From Tateyamaria pelophila (GTDB taxonomy: Bacteria; Pseudomonadota; Alphaproteobacteria; Rhodobacterales; Rhodobacteraceae), in assembly GCF_019966495.1 (NCBI RefSeq), contig NZ_JAIMIA010000003.1:1-64000 (forward strand): a stretch of 64,000 nt of DNA, read 5' to 3'. The stretch's first letter is position 1. Each line of letters opens with the position of its first letter. Shown here piece by piece: positions 8,384 through 16,397 of this stretch. The position numbers and the translations under genes were made by a program. The notes under the pieces are model-generated. The model was not told the DNA's origin and searched no databases. It was given only the letters and a program-made list of their open reading frames with translations.

Positions 8384-10744
8384 ATGCCAAAAGACGGAGG
8401 CATCGGCGCCAGCAGCAAACGGCGCGAGGATGTACGGTTTCTGACAGGGGTCGGAAATTATACAGACGACATCAATATGCATGGGCAAGCCCATGTGTTT
8501 TTCCTGCGCTCTGATGTGGCGCACGGAACCCTGACAACGGTGGATACCAGTGCGGCGGCAGATATGCCGGGGGTGGTGCAAATCTTTACCGGTGCGGATT
8601 TCGAGGCTGTGGGCGGGATGCCCTGCGGCTGGCAGGTCACGGACAAGCATGGCGAAGTGATGCAGGAGCCCCGCCACCCTGTGCTGGCCCATGGCAAGGT
8701 GCGCCATGTCGGCGAACCCATTGCAGCGGTCGTGGCCGAAACGCTGGAACAGGCCCGCGATGCGGCGGAGGCCATCGTGGTCGATATTGCCGAATTGCCC
8801 GCTGTGATGGATATGAAGGCGGCCGTGGCAGAGGGGGCGCCCAAGGTCCACGACGATCTGACCAGCAACCTGTGCTATGACTGGGGATTTGTCGAGGAAA
8901 ACAAGGACGCGGTGAACAAGGCTTTTGAGGAGGCCGCGCATGTGACCACACTGGAGCTGGTCAACAACCGTCTTGTGGCCAACCCGATGGAGCCCCGGGT
9001 CGCCGTTGGAGATTATTCCCGTGGCACGGATGAGCACACGCTGTTCACCACGTCGCAGAACCCCCACGTGATCCGACTGCTGATGGGGGCCTTTGTTCTT
9101 GGCATTCCGGAGCACAAGCTGCGCGTCGTGTCGCCGGACGTCGGTGGCGGGTTCGGCACCAAGATCTTCCACTATCAGGAAGAGGCGTTCTGCACCTTTG
9201 CCGCCAAGGCCTGTAACCGGCCCGTCAAGTGGACATCGTCGCGGACCGAAGCGTTTATGTCGGACGCCCACGGACGCGATCACGTGACCAAGATCGAGCT
9301 GGCGCTGGACGCGGACAACAACTTTACTGCGTTGCGTACGGATACCTATGCCAATATGGGCGCGTATCTGTCGACCTTTGCGCCGTCGGTCCCAACCTGG
9401 CTGCATGGCACGCTGATGGCGGGCAATTACAAGACCCCGCTGATCTATGTGAACGTGAAGGCCGTCTTTACCAATACAGTGCCGGTCGATGCCTATCGCG
9501 GGGCGGGCCGCCCCGAGGCGACCTTCCAGTTGGAGCGTGTCGTGGACAAGGCCGCGCGCGAGTTGGGCGTTGATCCGATTGCCCTGCGACGTCAGAACTT
9601 TATCACAGAGTTCCCCTATGCCACGCCCGTGGCGGTGGAATATGACACCGGTGATTATCACGCGACCATGGACAAGCTCGAAGAGATGATTGACCTGCCC
9701 GGATTTGCGGCGCGCCGCAAGGCTTCCGAGGCCAAGGGTAAGCTGCGCGGTCTGGGCGTGAACTGTTATATCGAGGCTTGCGGCATCGCGCCGTCGAACC
9801 TGGTGGGCCAGTTGGGCGCGCGTGCGGGGCTGTATGAAAGTGCCACAGTGCGGGTGAATGCCACCGGCGGTCTGGTTGTGATGACCGGCTCGCACAGCCA
9901 CGGACAGGGGCACGAGACGTCCTTTGCCCAAGTGGTGGCCGAAATGATCGGCATTGACGAATCGATGATCGAGATCGTGCACGGGGATACGTCCAAAGTA
10001 CCGATGGGCATGGGCACCTATGGCTCGCGCTCGATTGCAGTCGGTGGCTCGGCCATGGTGCGGGCGACCGAGAAGATCATCAACAAGGCCAAGAAGATCG
10101 CGTCTCATCTGCTCGAAGCCTCCGAAAGCGACATCGAACTGAAGGACGGTGCGTTCTCTGTCGCGGGCACGGACAAGTCCGTCGCCTGGGGCGATGTGAC
10201 TTTGGCCGCTTACGTGCCGCACAACTATCCGCTGGAGGACATTGAGCCGGGTCTGGAGGAAACGGCGTTTTATGACCCGTCGAACTTCACCTATCCGTCC
10301 GGGGCCTATGCCTGTGAAGTTGAAGTGGATCCGGAGACCGGCAAGGTCACGATCGAAAGCTTTGCCGCTGCGGATGATTTTGGCAACATCATCAATCCGA
10401 TGATCGTCACCGGTCAGGTCCATGGAGGGATTGCGCAAGGGATCGGGCAGGCGTTGTTGGAGAACTGTGCCTATGACGAGAACGGCCAGTTGCTGAGCGC
10501 GTCCTATATGGATTACGCGATGCCGCGGGCGGACGATCTGCCGATGTTCGATGTGGATCATTCCTGCCAGACGCCCTGTACCCACAACCCGCTGGGTGTG
10601 AAGGGCTGCGGCGAAGCGGGGGCGATCGGATCGCCTCCGGCGGTGGTTAATGCGGTTGTGGATGCGCTGCGTTCTGCGGGTAAGGAAGTCACCCATATCG
10701 ATATGCCGCTGTCGCCGGACCGTGTCTGGGCAGCGATGCAATAA
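8384..10744 (+). CDS. coxL: Form II CO dehydrogenase-like large (Mo) subunit
   Basis: A 786-residue xanthine oxidase-family molybdopterin subunit. The active-site loop AYRGAGR (residues 370-376) is the form II signature; true form I CO dehydrogenases carry AYXCSFR. Other family landmarks: GVGNYTDDI near the N-terminus, VSPDVGGGFGTKIF, and GVKGCGEAGAIGSPPAVVNAV near the end with the conserved GEAG. Form II enzymes often have an uncertain physiological substrate (weak CO oxidation or other aldehyde/aromatic hydroxylation). The ATG at 8384 has GGGAGG upstream; an in-frame start at 8141 would overlap coxS and add unrelated sequence. Order S-L-M is the form II arrangement. Confidence 0.9.
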   Translation: MPKDGGIGASSKRREDVRFLTGVGNYTDDINMHGQAHVFFLRSDVAHGTLTTVDTSAAADMPGVVQIFTGADFEAVGGMPCGWQVTDKHGEVMQEPRHPVLAHGKVRHVGEPIAAVVAETLEQARDAAEAIVVDIAELPAVMDMKAAVAEGAPKVHDDLTSNLCYDWGFVEENKDAVNKAFEEAAHVTTLELVNNRLVANPMEPRVAVGDYSRGTDEHTLFTTSQNPHVIRLLMGAFVLGIPEHKLRVVSPDVGGGFGTKIFHYQEEAFCTFAAKACNRPVKWTSSRTEAFMSDAHGRDHVTKIELALDADNNFTALRTDTYANMGAYLSTFAPSVPTWLHGTLMAGNYKTPLIYVNVKAVFTNTVPVDAYRGAGRPEATFQLERVVDKAARELGVDPIALRRQNFITEFPYATPVAVEYDTGDYHATMDKLEEMIDLPGFAARRKASEAKGKLRGLGVNCYIEACGIAPSNLVGQLGARAGLYESATVRVNATGGLVVMTGSHSHGQGHETSFAQVVAEMIGIDESMIEIVHGDTSKVPMGMGTYGSRSIAVGGSAMVRATEKIINKAKKIASHLLEASESDIELKDGAFSVAGTDKSVAWGDVTLAAYVPHNYPLEDIEPGLEETAFYDPSNFTYPSGAYACEVEVDPETGKVTIESFAAADDFGNIINPMIVTGQVHGGIAQGIGQALLENCAYDENGQLLSASYMDYAMPRADDLPMFDVDHSCQTPCTHNPLGVKGCGEAGAIGSPPAVVNAVVDALRSAGKEVTHIDMPLSPDRVWAAMQ

Positions 10745-10754
10745 GTTGAAAGCG

Positions 10755-10812
10755 CGGGACCGGGGGCCAGCCCCCGGACCCCCGGAGTTTATCTGGCAAG
10801 ATGAAGAAGGAT
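10755..10812 (+). repeat. Dispersed G/C hairpin repeat, copy 2 (coxL-coxM)
   Basis: GCGGGACCGGGGGCCAGC followed by CCCCGGACCCCCGGAG, then TTTATCTGGCAAGATGAAG. Same design and orientation as copy 1, again placed between two cox genes. Confidence 0.75.
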
Positions 10813-10839
10813 CTGTCTTGCTGATCGAAAGGACCGAAG

Positions 10840-11628
10840 ATGTATAACTTTGAGTTTGAAAAGCCCGAGACGGTCGCCGACGCCGTTGCAGCTCTCGGTG
10901 CGGAAGATGCCCAAGCGCTTGGGGGCGGGCAGACGCTTATCCCCACGCTGAAACAGCGGCTGGCCAGCCCGGCCGTTTTGGTGAGCCTGAAGGGCATTTC
11001 CGAAATGCAGGGCATTTGCACTGCCAATGACGGGGCCTTGTGCATTGGTGGCGCCACGAACCACGCGACCGTCGCGACGGAGGGCGGCGCCTATCCTGCG
11101 CTGGCAGCGACCGCAGCGCATATCGGGGATCCTGCCGTGCGCAATCGTGGCACCATTGGCGGCTCTTTGGCCAATAATGATCCGTCCGCCTGCTATCCGG
11201 CAGCTGCATTGGGATCCGGCGCGACCATCGTGACCAATACCCGTGAGATTGCGGCGGATGACTATTTTCAGGGGATGTTCACCACGGCCCTGGAGGAGGG
11301 TGAGATCATCACCGAGGTTCGTTTTCCGGTGCCGGAAAAGGCCAATTATCAGAAGTTTCTGCAACCTGCGTCGCGCTTTGCGCTGGTCGGCGTGTTCGTG
11401 GCCAAATACGCGGATGGTGTGCGTGTGGCTATCACGGGGGCGTCCAATGACGGTGTGTTCCGCTGGTCGGAGGCAGAAGCGGCGCTGTCGGCCAACTTCG
11501 CCCCTGAGGCGCTGGATGGCTTGTCTTTGAGCGGGGACGATATGATCTCTGACCTGCATGGCACGGGCGCTTACAGAGCGCATCTCTGTGCCGTCATGAC
11601 CAAACGGGCGGTTGCGGCAGCCAGCTGA
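10840..11628 (+). CDS. coxM: CO dehydrogenase-type FAD-binding medium subunit
   Basis: A 262-residue FAD-binding subunit. The N-terminal FAD motif reads ALGGGQTLIPTLKQRLASP, and the second FAD motif AHIGDPAVRNRGTIGGSLAN lies in the middle, as in CoxM/CutM. It takes electrons from the CoxS iron-sulfur clusters and passes them to quinone or another acceptor. It ends the xdhC-MoeA-like-coxSLM operon and is followed by a terminator. No coxD, coxE, coxF or coxG accessory genes were found in the window. Confidence 0.92.
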   Translation: MYNFEFEKPETVADAVAALGAEDAQALGGGQTLIPTLKQRLASPAVLVSLKGISEMQGICTANDGALCIGGATNHATVATEGGAYPALAATAAHIGDPAVRNRGTIGGSLANNDPSACYPAAALGSGATIVTNTREIAADDYFQGMFTTALEEGEIITEVRFPVPEKANYQKFLQPASRFALVGVFVAKYADGVRVAITGASNDGVFRWSEAEAALSANFAPEALDGLSLSGDDMISDLHGTGAYRAHLCAVMTKRAVAAAS

Positions 11629-11658
11629 TCTCCGCTCGATCTAAACATTCTGTATTTT

Positions 11659-11696
11659 AGTGCGGCGCTCGATTTTGGGCGCTGCGCTTTTTTATT
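11659..11696 (+). terminator. Rho-independent terminator of the cox operon
   Basis: A GC-rich stem (AGTGCGGCGCTC pairing with GGGCGCTGCGCTT, three G-U pairs) is followed by TTTTTT. Confidence 0.75.
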
Positions 11697-11857
11697 GGCG
11701 GGTCGTGTCGGTAGATTGGACGTCCCTTTTTTGTTGTGAGGCGGCCGTGACGTTGAGGCTGACAATCCCCTTGAGACCCTTTTGGCCTATCTCGCAGCTT
11801 ATGCTACGGCGGCAGCGGGACCCTTGAAACACCGGTTTGACGGGCTTGTGGGCAACG

Positions 11858-11884
11858 AAAAAGGGCCAGACAAATCTGGCCCCT
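11858..11884 (-). terminator. Rho-independent terminator of infC
   Basis: On the minus strand GGGGCCAGA-TTTG-TCTGGCCC is followed by TTTTTC, 25 bases beyond the infC stop. Confidence 0.85.
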
Positions 11885-11908
11885 TGTCGTTTGCAGTCGT
11901 TATATCGA

Positions 11909-12463
11909 TCAGCCCTTGGTGGGCAGCGGTCCGATCAGCATGACCATCTGACGGCCTTCCATCTTGGGAAAGTTCTCGATCTTGCCATGCTCTTTGGTGT
12001 CTTCGGCCACACGCTCCAGCAACTCGCGACCGAGATTCTGGTGTGCCATTTCACGTCCACGGAAGCGCAACGTGATCTTCACCTTGTCGCCGTTTTCCAG
12101 AAACTTGAAAACATTGCGCATTTTGACATCGTAGTCATTGGTGTCCGTGTTCGGGCGGAACTTGACCTCTTTGATCTCGATGATCTTCTGCTTTTTGCGC
12201 GCTTCGGCTTCGCGTTTCTGTGTCTCGTATTTGAACTTGCCGAAATCCATGATCTTGCACACGGGCGGGTTGGCGTTGGGCGAAATTTCGACCAGGTCGA
12301 GGCCTGCTTCTTCCGCCATGTCCATGGCGCGCGTCGGTGTCACAACACCGACATTCTCGCCATCTGCGCCGATCAGGCGAATTTCGGGGGCACGAATTTT
12401 TTCGTTCACGCGCGGGCCAGTGTCACGTTGCGGCGGCGCGTTGTGGGGTCTTCGAGCGATGAT
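11909..12463 (-). CDS. infC: Translation initiation factor IF-3
   Basis: A roughly 184-residue IF-3: N-terminal domain with [22 protein letters not shown] and [22 protein letters not shown]-terminal domain with [14 protein letters not shown] and [13 protein letters not shown]-3 binds the 30S subunit and rejects non-AUG start codons. No ATG sits at the right place: the frame's only upstream ATG (12529) adds 22 atypical residues, whereas AAAGGA lies just upstream of tandem ATC codons at 12463 and 12460. An ATC start would make the gene self-regulating, as the AUU start does in E. coli. No rpmI-rplT follows; a terminator does. Confidence 0.93.
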   Translation of the reverse strand: MIARRPHNAPPQRDTGPRVNEKIRAPEIRLIGADGENVGVVTPTRAMDMAEEAGLDLVEISPNANPPVCKIMDFGKFKYETQKREAEARKKQKIIEIKEVKFRPNTDTNDYDVKMRNVFKFLENGDKVKITLRFRGREMAHQNLGRELLERVAEDTKEHGKIENFPKMEGRQMVMLIGPLPTKG

Positions 12464-12474
12464 GGTCGTCCTTT
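12458..12474 (-). promoter_or_regulatory. Ribosome binding site and non-AUG (ATC) start of infC
   Basis: The minus strand reads AAAGGACGACCATCATC. The AAAGGA site is 5 or 8 bases from the two ATC codons, in frame with IF-3 sequence ([12 protein letters not shown]). Which ATC is used cannot be decided from sequence; the second has the better spacing. Confidence 0.65.
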
Positions 12475-12663
12475 GATGGTTGGCAGAAAATTGAGGCCAA
12501 AACGTAGCCTCTGCACCAGCTATCTTCAAGCCGCAAATCGGCTGTCCTGTGCCGAAACTGTCGATTTTACCTCTTGTACCTTTCCATCGGCACGCGCATC
12601 TGACACCTCAGGATGAAACATGTGCATATGCACCATCGTGTACCGCTTGAAAGGGACAGGAAA

Positions 12664-13587
12664 ATGAAAAATCTGATCTGGATTATTGTGGCTGTTGTAA
12701 TCGCAGGGGGTGCTTTCCTGTTATATTCCGGCCAGACACCGAAACAGGCCATCGACGAGGCAACGGAAGCTTTGAGCCCCGAAGAGACGGTGGACGCGGC
12801 AAGTGAAGCTGTCGAAGAAGCGGTCGATGCTACCGTAGAGGCTGTTTCCGAAGCTGCGTCGGATGCTGAAGAGACAGCAACTGCGATTGCGGATGAAGTG
12901 GTGGAAACGACAACCGAAGGCGTGGAAGCGGCGGAAGAGGCTGCATCGGATGCTGTAGAGGCGACGACAGACGCTGTGGAAGATGCGACCGAGACTGCGT
13001 CGGATGTGGCAACGGACGCAACCGAAGCTGCGAGCGAAGCAACGGCGGATGTGACCGACGAAGCGGCGGAAGCTGCTGCGGACGCAACAGAAGCGGCAAC
13101 GGACGCAACGGATGCTGCGAGTGACGCTGCTGCGGATGTCGCGGATACAACGGAGGAAGCGGCAACCGATGCGGCGGATGCTGCAGGTGAAGCAACGGAA
13201 GAGATTGCGGATACAGCAGAGGACGCGGCAACGGACGCAACTGACGCCGCAAGTGAAGCAACGGACGAGATCGCCGATACGGCGGAGGATGTGACAACGG
13301 ACGCTGCGGATGCCGCAAGTGAAGCCGCGGCAGACGCAACGGATGCGACTGAAGAGGCAGCGGAAGACGTATCTGAGGCCGTGACCGCAGAAACAACCGA
13401 AGCGACCACGCCCGATCCCTTGTCCGTCGAAGGATTTGACCTTGGTCAAGTGTCCGACATGATCGACGGATCGGATTTGAGCATCGTGCAGAAAACCGCG
13501 TTGAAAACGAGCCTTGAGCAAGCACAAAACAACCCTGCATTGCTGCAAGGCGCTCTGGATCAGGTCAAAACCGCGATGGGTCGGTAA
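12664..13587 (+). CDS. Membrane-anchored acidic Ala/Thr/Asp/Glu-rich repeat protein
   Basis: A 307-residue protein with AGGAAA before the ATG at 12664. Residues 1-22 (MKNLIWIIVAVVIAGGAFLLYS) form one membrane segment. About 220 residues follow that are almost only A, T, D, E, S and V, in degenerate 11- and 22-residue units such as IADTAEDAATDATDAASEAT, predicted as a long acidic amphipathic helix reminiscent of LEA-like repeats. The last 50 residues (GFDLGQVSDMIDGSDLSIVQ...) form a distinct non-repetitive domain. It probably projects into the periplasm. Function unknown; structural spacer or stress protein are guesses. A strong terminator follows, so it is likely monocistronic. Confidence 0.75.
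   Translation: MKNLIWIIVAVVIAGGAFLLYSGQTPKQAIDEATEALSPEETVDAASEAVEEAVDATVEAVSEAASDAEETATAIADEVVETTTEGVEAAEEAASDAVEATTDAVEDATETASDVATDATEAASEATADVTDEAAEAAADATEAATDATDAASDAAADVADTTEEAATDAADAAGEATEEIADTAEDAATDATDAASEATDEIADTAEDVTTDAADAASEAAADATDATEEAAEDVSEAVTAETTEATTPDPLSVEGFDLGQVSDMIDGSDLSIVQKTALKTSLEQAQNNPALLQGALDQVKTAMGR
13189..13320 (+). repeat. Two tandem 66-bp units inside the Ala-rich gene
   Basis: Units 13189-13254 and 13255-13320 each begin GAAGCAACGGA and encode 22 residues of nearly the same sequence (ATEEIADTAEDAATDATDAA and ATDEIADTAEDVTTDAADAA). A third, diverged unit begins at 13321. The units preserve the reading frame, which suggests expansion by slippage or recombination. Confidence 0.7.
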
Positions 13588-13617
13588 CCGACATCTTCGT
13601 GTTGATGCGATGACACA

Positions 13618-13650
13618 CCGCGCTCTGGTTTCCAGAGCGCGGTTTTTTTT
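13618..13650 (+). terminator. Rho-independent terminator of the Ala-rich gene
   Basis: CCGCGCTCTGG-TTT-CCAGAGCGCGG, a perfect 11-bp stem, is followed by eight T residues. Confidence 0.95.
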
Positions 13651-13999
13651 GGCCACTGTCGGGCCCTCGGGCAAGGTCTTGTGGCAAAAGCGCCGGGTAT
13701 GACGGATTGGGCGATGAGGACGCTGTCGGCACAATGCGCAGGTTTGAAGGCGAAGTGACCACAGCAAGATCACGCGTGGAACATGGTCCACGTCGCATTC
13801 CTATGTCCAGATACAGGCTTTGGTTTTGATTCTGTCGGCCCAGACGAGTCCGCCCTGCGACGGTGATACCCATTTCGCTTAAATGACGGCGGTCTGAGAT
13901 GTAATCTCAGCGCGCTTGTGCGCGTCGTTGGAAAGGATGTCGACAGGGTACAGCGACGCCAGCATTGCCGACTGCAAGCGCGAGATAGAGTGGGATCCG
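13651..13999. other. Gene-poor gap with two tandem small hairpins
   Basis: No convincing coding frame. Two adjacent perfect hairpins occur: CTGAGAT-GTA-ATCTCAG (13894-13910) and CGCGC-TTGT-GCGCG (13911-13924). They could belong to a small RNA or to the leader of the possible small ORF that follows. Confidence 0.3.
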
Positions 14000-14227
14000 A
14001 TGGCCCATAAACACCGCGTGCGCCACCCGGTGATGACCCGCCATCCCGGAACAGGGGTTGCAGCGCGATATGTCTTTGAAGATTTGACCACGCAATTCGA
14101 CGGCCAGAGACAATGCGCCGCTGCCCGGGTGTCCGCAGCGGTCAATACCGGATCGATCCTGACCCGCCGCGAGGATTGGACGCTTGCGATGGTTATTCCG
14201 TCGGACGATCATCGGGTGCCGCGTTGA
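14000..14227 (+). CDS. Possible small hypothetical protein
   Basis: A 75-codon frame starting MAHKHRVRHPVMTRHPGTG with a weak GTGGGAT site, and codon use not far from the neighbours (many G/C third bases). It is basic, then has an extended segment AARYVFEDLTTQFDGQRQC and RREDWTLAMVIPSDDHRV. No membrane segment and no recognised family. The frame stays open upstream to 13916. It could be spurious. Confidence 0.3.
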   Translation: MAHKHRVRHPVMTRHPGTGVAARYVFEDLTTQFDGQRQCAAARVSAAVNTGSILTRREDWTLAMVIPSDDHRVPR

Positions 14228-14493
14228 GCAGTTGCCAGTCCGCGAGCCGGAAACTGTTAGAGTTTACACGCTGTACCGTCCGCCCTGGAAACTGAATTTG
14301 GGCACCAAAAGGCGGTGTCATAGCTCGACAGATCGAAGAGTTTTTCCGGCGGTTCGCAGCCGAGCGTCGTCGAACCGGGAATCCAGCCCTTTACGGCGAA
14401 TTCGCGCCACAGTAACAAAGTACCATGACGATAAGCAGCGTTGGCCGATGGCGCCCTGGCGCCGGACGTGCTGACATCACAAAGGAATGAAAA

Positions 14494-14763
14494 ATGAAAT
14501 ATCTTGCAATGATGATCGCCGTCGTAGCACTTACGGCCTGCGAGAACATGGACAGCCAGGCGCGCACCACTGCGGGTGCACTCGGGGGGGCCGCTGCCGG
14601 TGTCGGCGTGGCCAGCGCATTGGGCGGTGGCTCAACTGCAAAGGCAATCGGTGGTTTGGCAGGCGGCGCGGCCGGCGTTGCCGTTGCGCAGAACCAACAA
14701 CCACAAGCCCGTTGCGTCGGCACACGTCCTGACGGTTCGACTTTCCCGGTTCAGTGCCCCTGA
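14494..14763 (+). CDS. Glycine-zipper lipoprotein
   Basis: An 89-residue lipoprotein: signal peptide MKYLAMMIAVVALTAC with lipobox LTAC (lipidated Cys at residue 16), then a Gly/Ala-rich glycine-zipper stretch (GALGGAAAGVGVASALGGG and AIGGLAGGAAGVAVAQ) and a short C-terminal tail CVGTRPDGSTFPVQCP with two cysteines that could form a disulfide. AAAGGA precedes the ATG. Glycine-zipper lipoproteins sit in or at the outer membrane; the specific role is unknown. Confidence 0.8.
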   Translation: MKYLAMMIAVVALTACENMDSQARTTAGALGGAAAGVGVASALGGGSTAKAIGGLAGGAAGVAVAQNQQPQARCVGTRPDGSTFPVQCP

Positions 14764-14802
14764 TCTCTGGTCTTGGCCACGACTGACCTAAAATAATGGA
14801 TA

Positions 14803-14830
14803 CACCAGCGTATGTTTTTGTGCGCTGGTG
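14803..14830 (+). terminator. Hairpin downstream of the glycine-zipper lipoprotein
   Basis: Perfect 8-bp stem CACCAGCG/CGCTGGTG with a 12-base loop. No T-run follows, so it may be an mRNA-end stabiliser rather than a strict terminator. Confidence 0.4.
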
Positions 14831-14929
14831 GCAAATATTGCGACGCGTGTGTCATCGTGAAATCGGATATCTTCATTTATTTCCGAATACGCGCGCGCCT
14901 GACAGCAGCAAGTCAGTCTTTGGCTGATT

Positions 14930-14975
14930 AAAAAAAACGCCCCGATGCTCTTGTGGAGCGCCGAGGCGTTTTTTG
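14930..14975 (-). terminator. Rho-independent terminator of fpr
   Basis: On the minus strand ACGCCTCGGCGCTC pairs with GAGCATCGGGGCGT and is followed by eight T residues, about 20 bases after the fpr stop. A T-run also exists on the other strand, so it may work both ways. Confidence 0.85.
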
Positions 14976-14993
14976 TTTCAGGTCGCCGCAAGC

Positions 14994-15851
14994 TTAATCG
15001 AGGAAGGCTTTTTCCACGACATATTGGGCAGGCTTGGAGTTTGCACCCTCTTCGAGGCCGTAATTCTCCAACATCTCTTTCAGTTCAAGGTTAAAGGCGA
15101 GGTTGCCGCAGATCATGGCCCGGTCCGTGTCCGGGTTCAGAGGCGCGACGCCCAGATCCGTGAACGCTTCGCCCGAATTCATCAGGTCGGTGATGCGGCC
15201 CATCTTGGGGCTCTGCTCGCGGGTTGTGGTGGGATAATACTTAATCTTTTTCCAGAAACCCTCGCCGATGACCTCGTTCAGCAGCTCGTCAGATTTCAGG
15301 TCTTCGATCAGCTTGGCACCATATTCCAATTCGCCCGCTTCGCGGCAGGTGTGGGTGATGATGACCTCATCGTAATCTTCATAGGTCTGCGGTTCGCGCA
15401 AGAGCGAAGCAAAGGGGGCAAAGCCGGTCCCGGTGGCAAAAAACCAGATGCGCTTGCCCGGGATCAGCGCGTCATGCACCAGCGTTCCCACGGGTTTGGG
15501 CCGCAGGATGATTTCATCACCGGGCTGGATGTGCTGAAGACGAGAGGTCAGCGGTCCGTCAGGGACCTTGATCGAGTAGAACTCCAACTCTTCGTCCCAG
15601 GATGGGGAGGCGATGGAATAGGCCCGCAGCAATGGCTTTTGCTTGCCGGTCTTTGGATCCGGGTCGCCCATCAGGCCGATCATCACAAACTCGCCCGAGC
15701 GGAACCGCAAGGAGACGGGTCGCGTCACCCGAAAGGAAAACAGGCGGTCCGTCCAGTGCTGAACGGATGTAACGGTCTGGGCGTCGGGGAGGGTTGGGGT
15801 CGCCTTGACGGCGGAGGATTCATTCACGGGTGTTTGCTCGGTCATGCTCAT
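14994..15851 (-). CDS. fpr: Ferredoxin/flavodoxin--NADP reductase
   Basis: A 285-residue Fpr-type reductase. An FAD-binding beta-barrel with RAYSIASPSWDEELEFYSIKV (RxYS motif about residues 90-93) precedes an NADP domain with ATGTGFAPFASLLREP and ends in a long C-terminal extension VEKAFLD. It moves electrons between NADPH and ferredoxin or flavodoxin. It lies downstream of the cys genes on the same strand, separated by about 135 bases, so it could feed electrons to sulfite reductase; that link is inferred. Confidence 0.92.
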   Translation of the reverse strand: MSMTEQTPVNESSAVKATPTLPDAQTVTSVQHWTDRLFSFRVTRPVSLRFRSGEFVMIGLMGDPDPKTGKQKPLLRAYSIASPSWDEELEFYSIKVPDGPLTSRLQHIQPGDEIILRPKPVGTLVHDALIPGKRIWFFATGTGFAPFASLLREPQTYEDYDEVIITHTCREAGELEYGAKLIEDLKSDELLNEVIGEGFWKKIKYYPTTTREQSPKMGRITDLMNSGEAFTDLGVAPLNPDTDRAMICGNLAFNLELKEMLENYGLEEGANSKPAQYVVEKAFLD

Positions 15852-15986
15852 GTCAACGCAAGTTTACAATTGCGCCGCTCTCTATGGAAAGGGTTTTCTG
15901 GTACGGAAATAAGCTGAAACGCGCGTTTCACCATGATGTGGGTCAATGCGCGCCGCAAATCCGGTGCTTAGCAGTTTTGTCCGGGC

Positions 15987-16397
15987 TTAGTGGTTTGAAG
16001 CCCCGCGCAGACGGGCGTGATAGTCATGAGACTGCCAATCCGCGCGAAACTGCCACTCGTCTTCGGGTTGGCGGGCCGCAAGGGATTGGCTGATCTCGAC
16101 CTCGTCAAAACCGGAACGGCGCGCCATGGCGTATTGGTCCGCTATGACATGGCCGTGCGCCCGAAGGCGCCCTTTGAATCCGCGCAGGCGCAACATGCGC
16201 GCGATGGTAAAGCCGCGCCCGTCGGCAAAGCTGGGGAAATCCACGCGGATGATATCGGCGCAGAGCGGGATGGTGTCGGGGTCGGCATCCGCAGGCACGT
16301 CCAGCGCCACAGCGTCATTGGCGGCCTCGCCCAAAGGGGTGTAGCCACGATCCCATGTGTCCGGGCCAAAGCCCTGATCCGTTACGAGAATTGTCAT
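15987..16397 (-). CDS. DUF934 protein of the sulfate assimilation cluster
   Basis: A 136-residue DUF934-family protein. The recognisable core is DFPSFADGRGFTIARMLRLRGFKGRLRAHGHVIADQ (quoted by its SFADGRGF and LRLRG elements) followed by ARRSGFDEVEIS. The family is found almost exclusively beside cysH/cysI. Its start overlaps the cysH stop by 4 bases. The molecular function is unknown; a role in sulfite reduction or siroheme enzyme assembly is inferred from context only. Confidence 0.85.
   Translation of the reverse strand: MTILVTDQGFGPDTWDRGYTPLGEAANDAVALDVPADADPDTIPLCADIIRVDFPSFADGRGFTIARMLRLRGFKGRLRAHGHVIADQYAMARRSGFDEVEISQSLAARQPEDEWQFRADWQSHDYHARLRGASNH

Noticed and set aside
8363-10741. 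792-codon open frame on the minus strand opposite coxL
   Set aside because: Complementary shadow of a real gene with strong codon bias; composition (many H, R, G, Q) is not protein-like and no family is seen.
12721-13791. Long frames rich in Arg/Cys or Ser/Val opposite the Ala-rich repeat gene
   Set aside because: Antisense translations of a repetitive coding sequence; they extend through its terminator.
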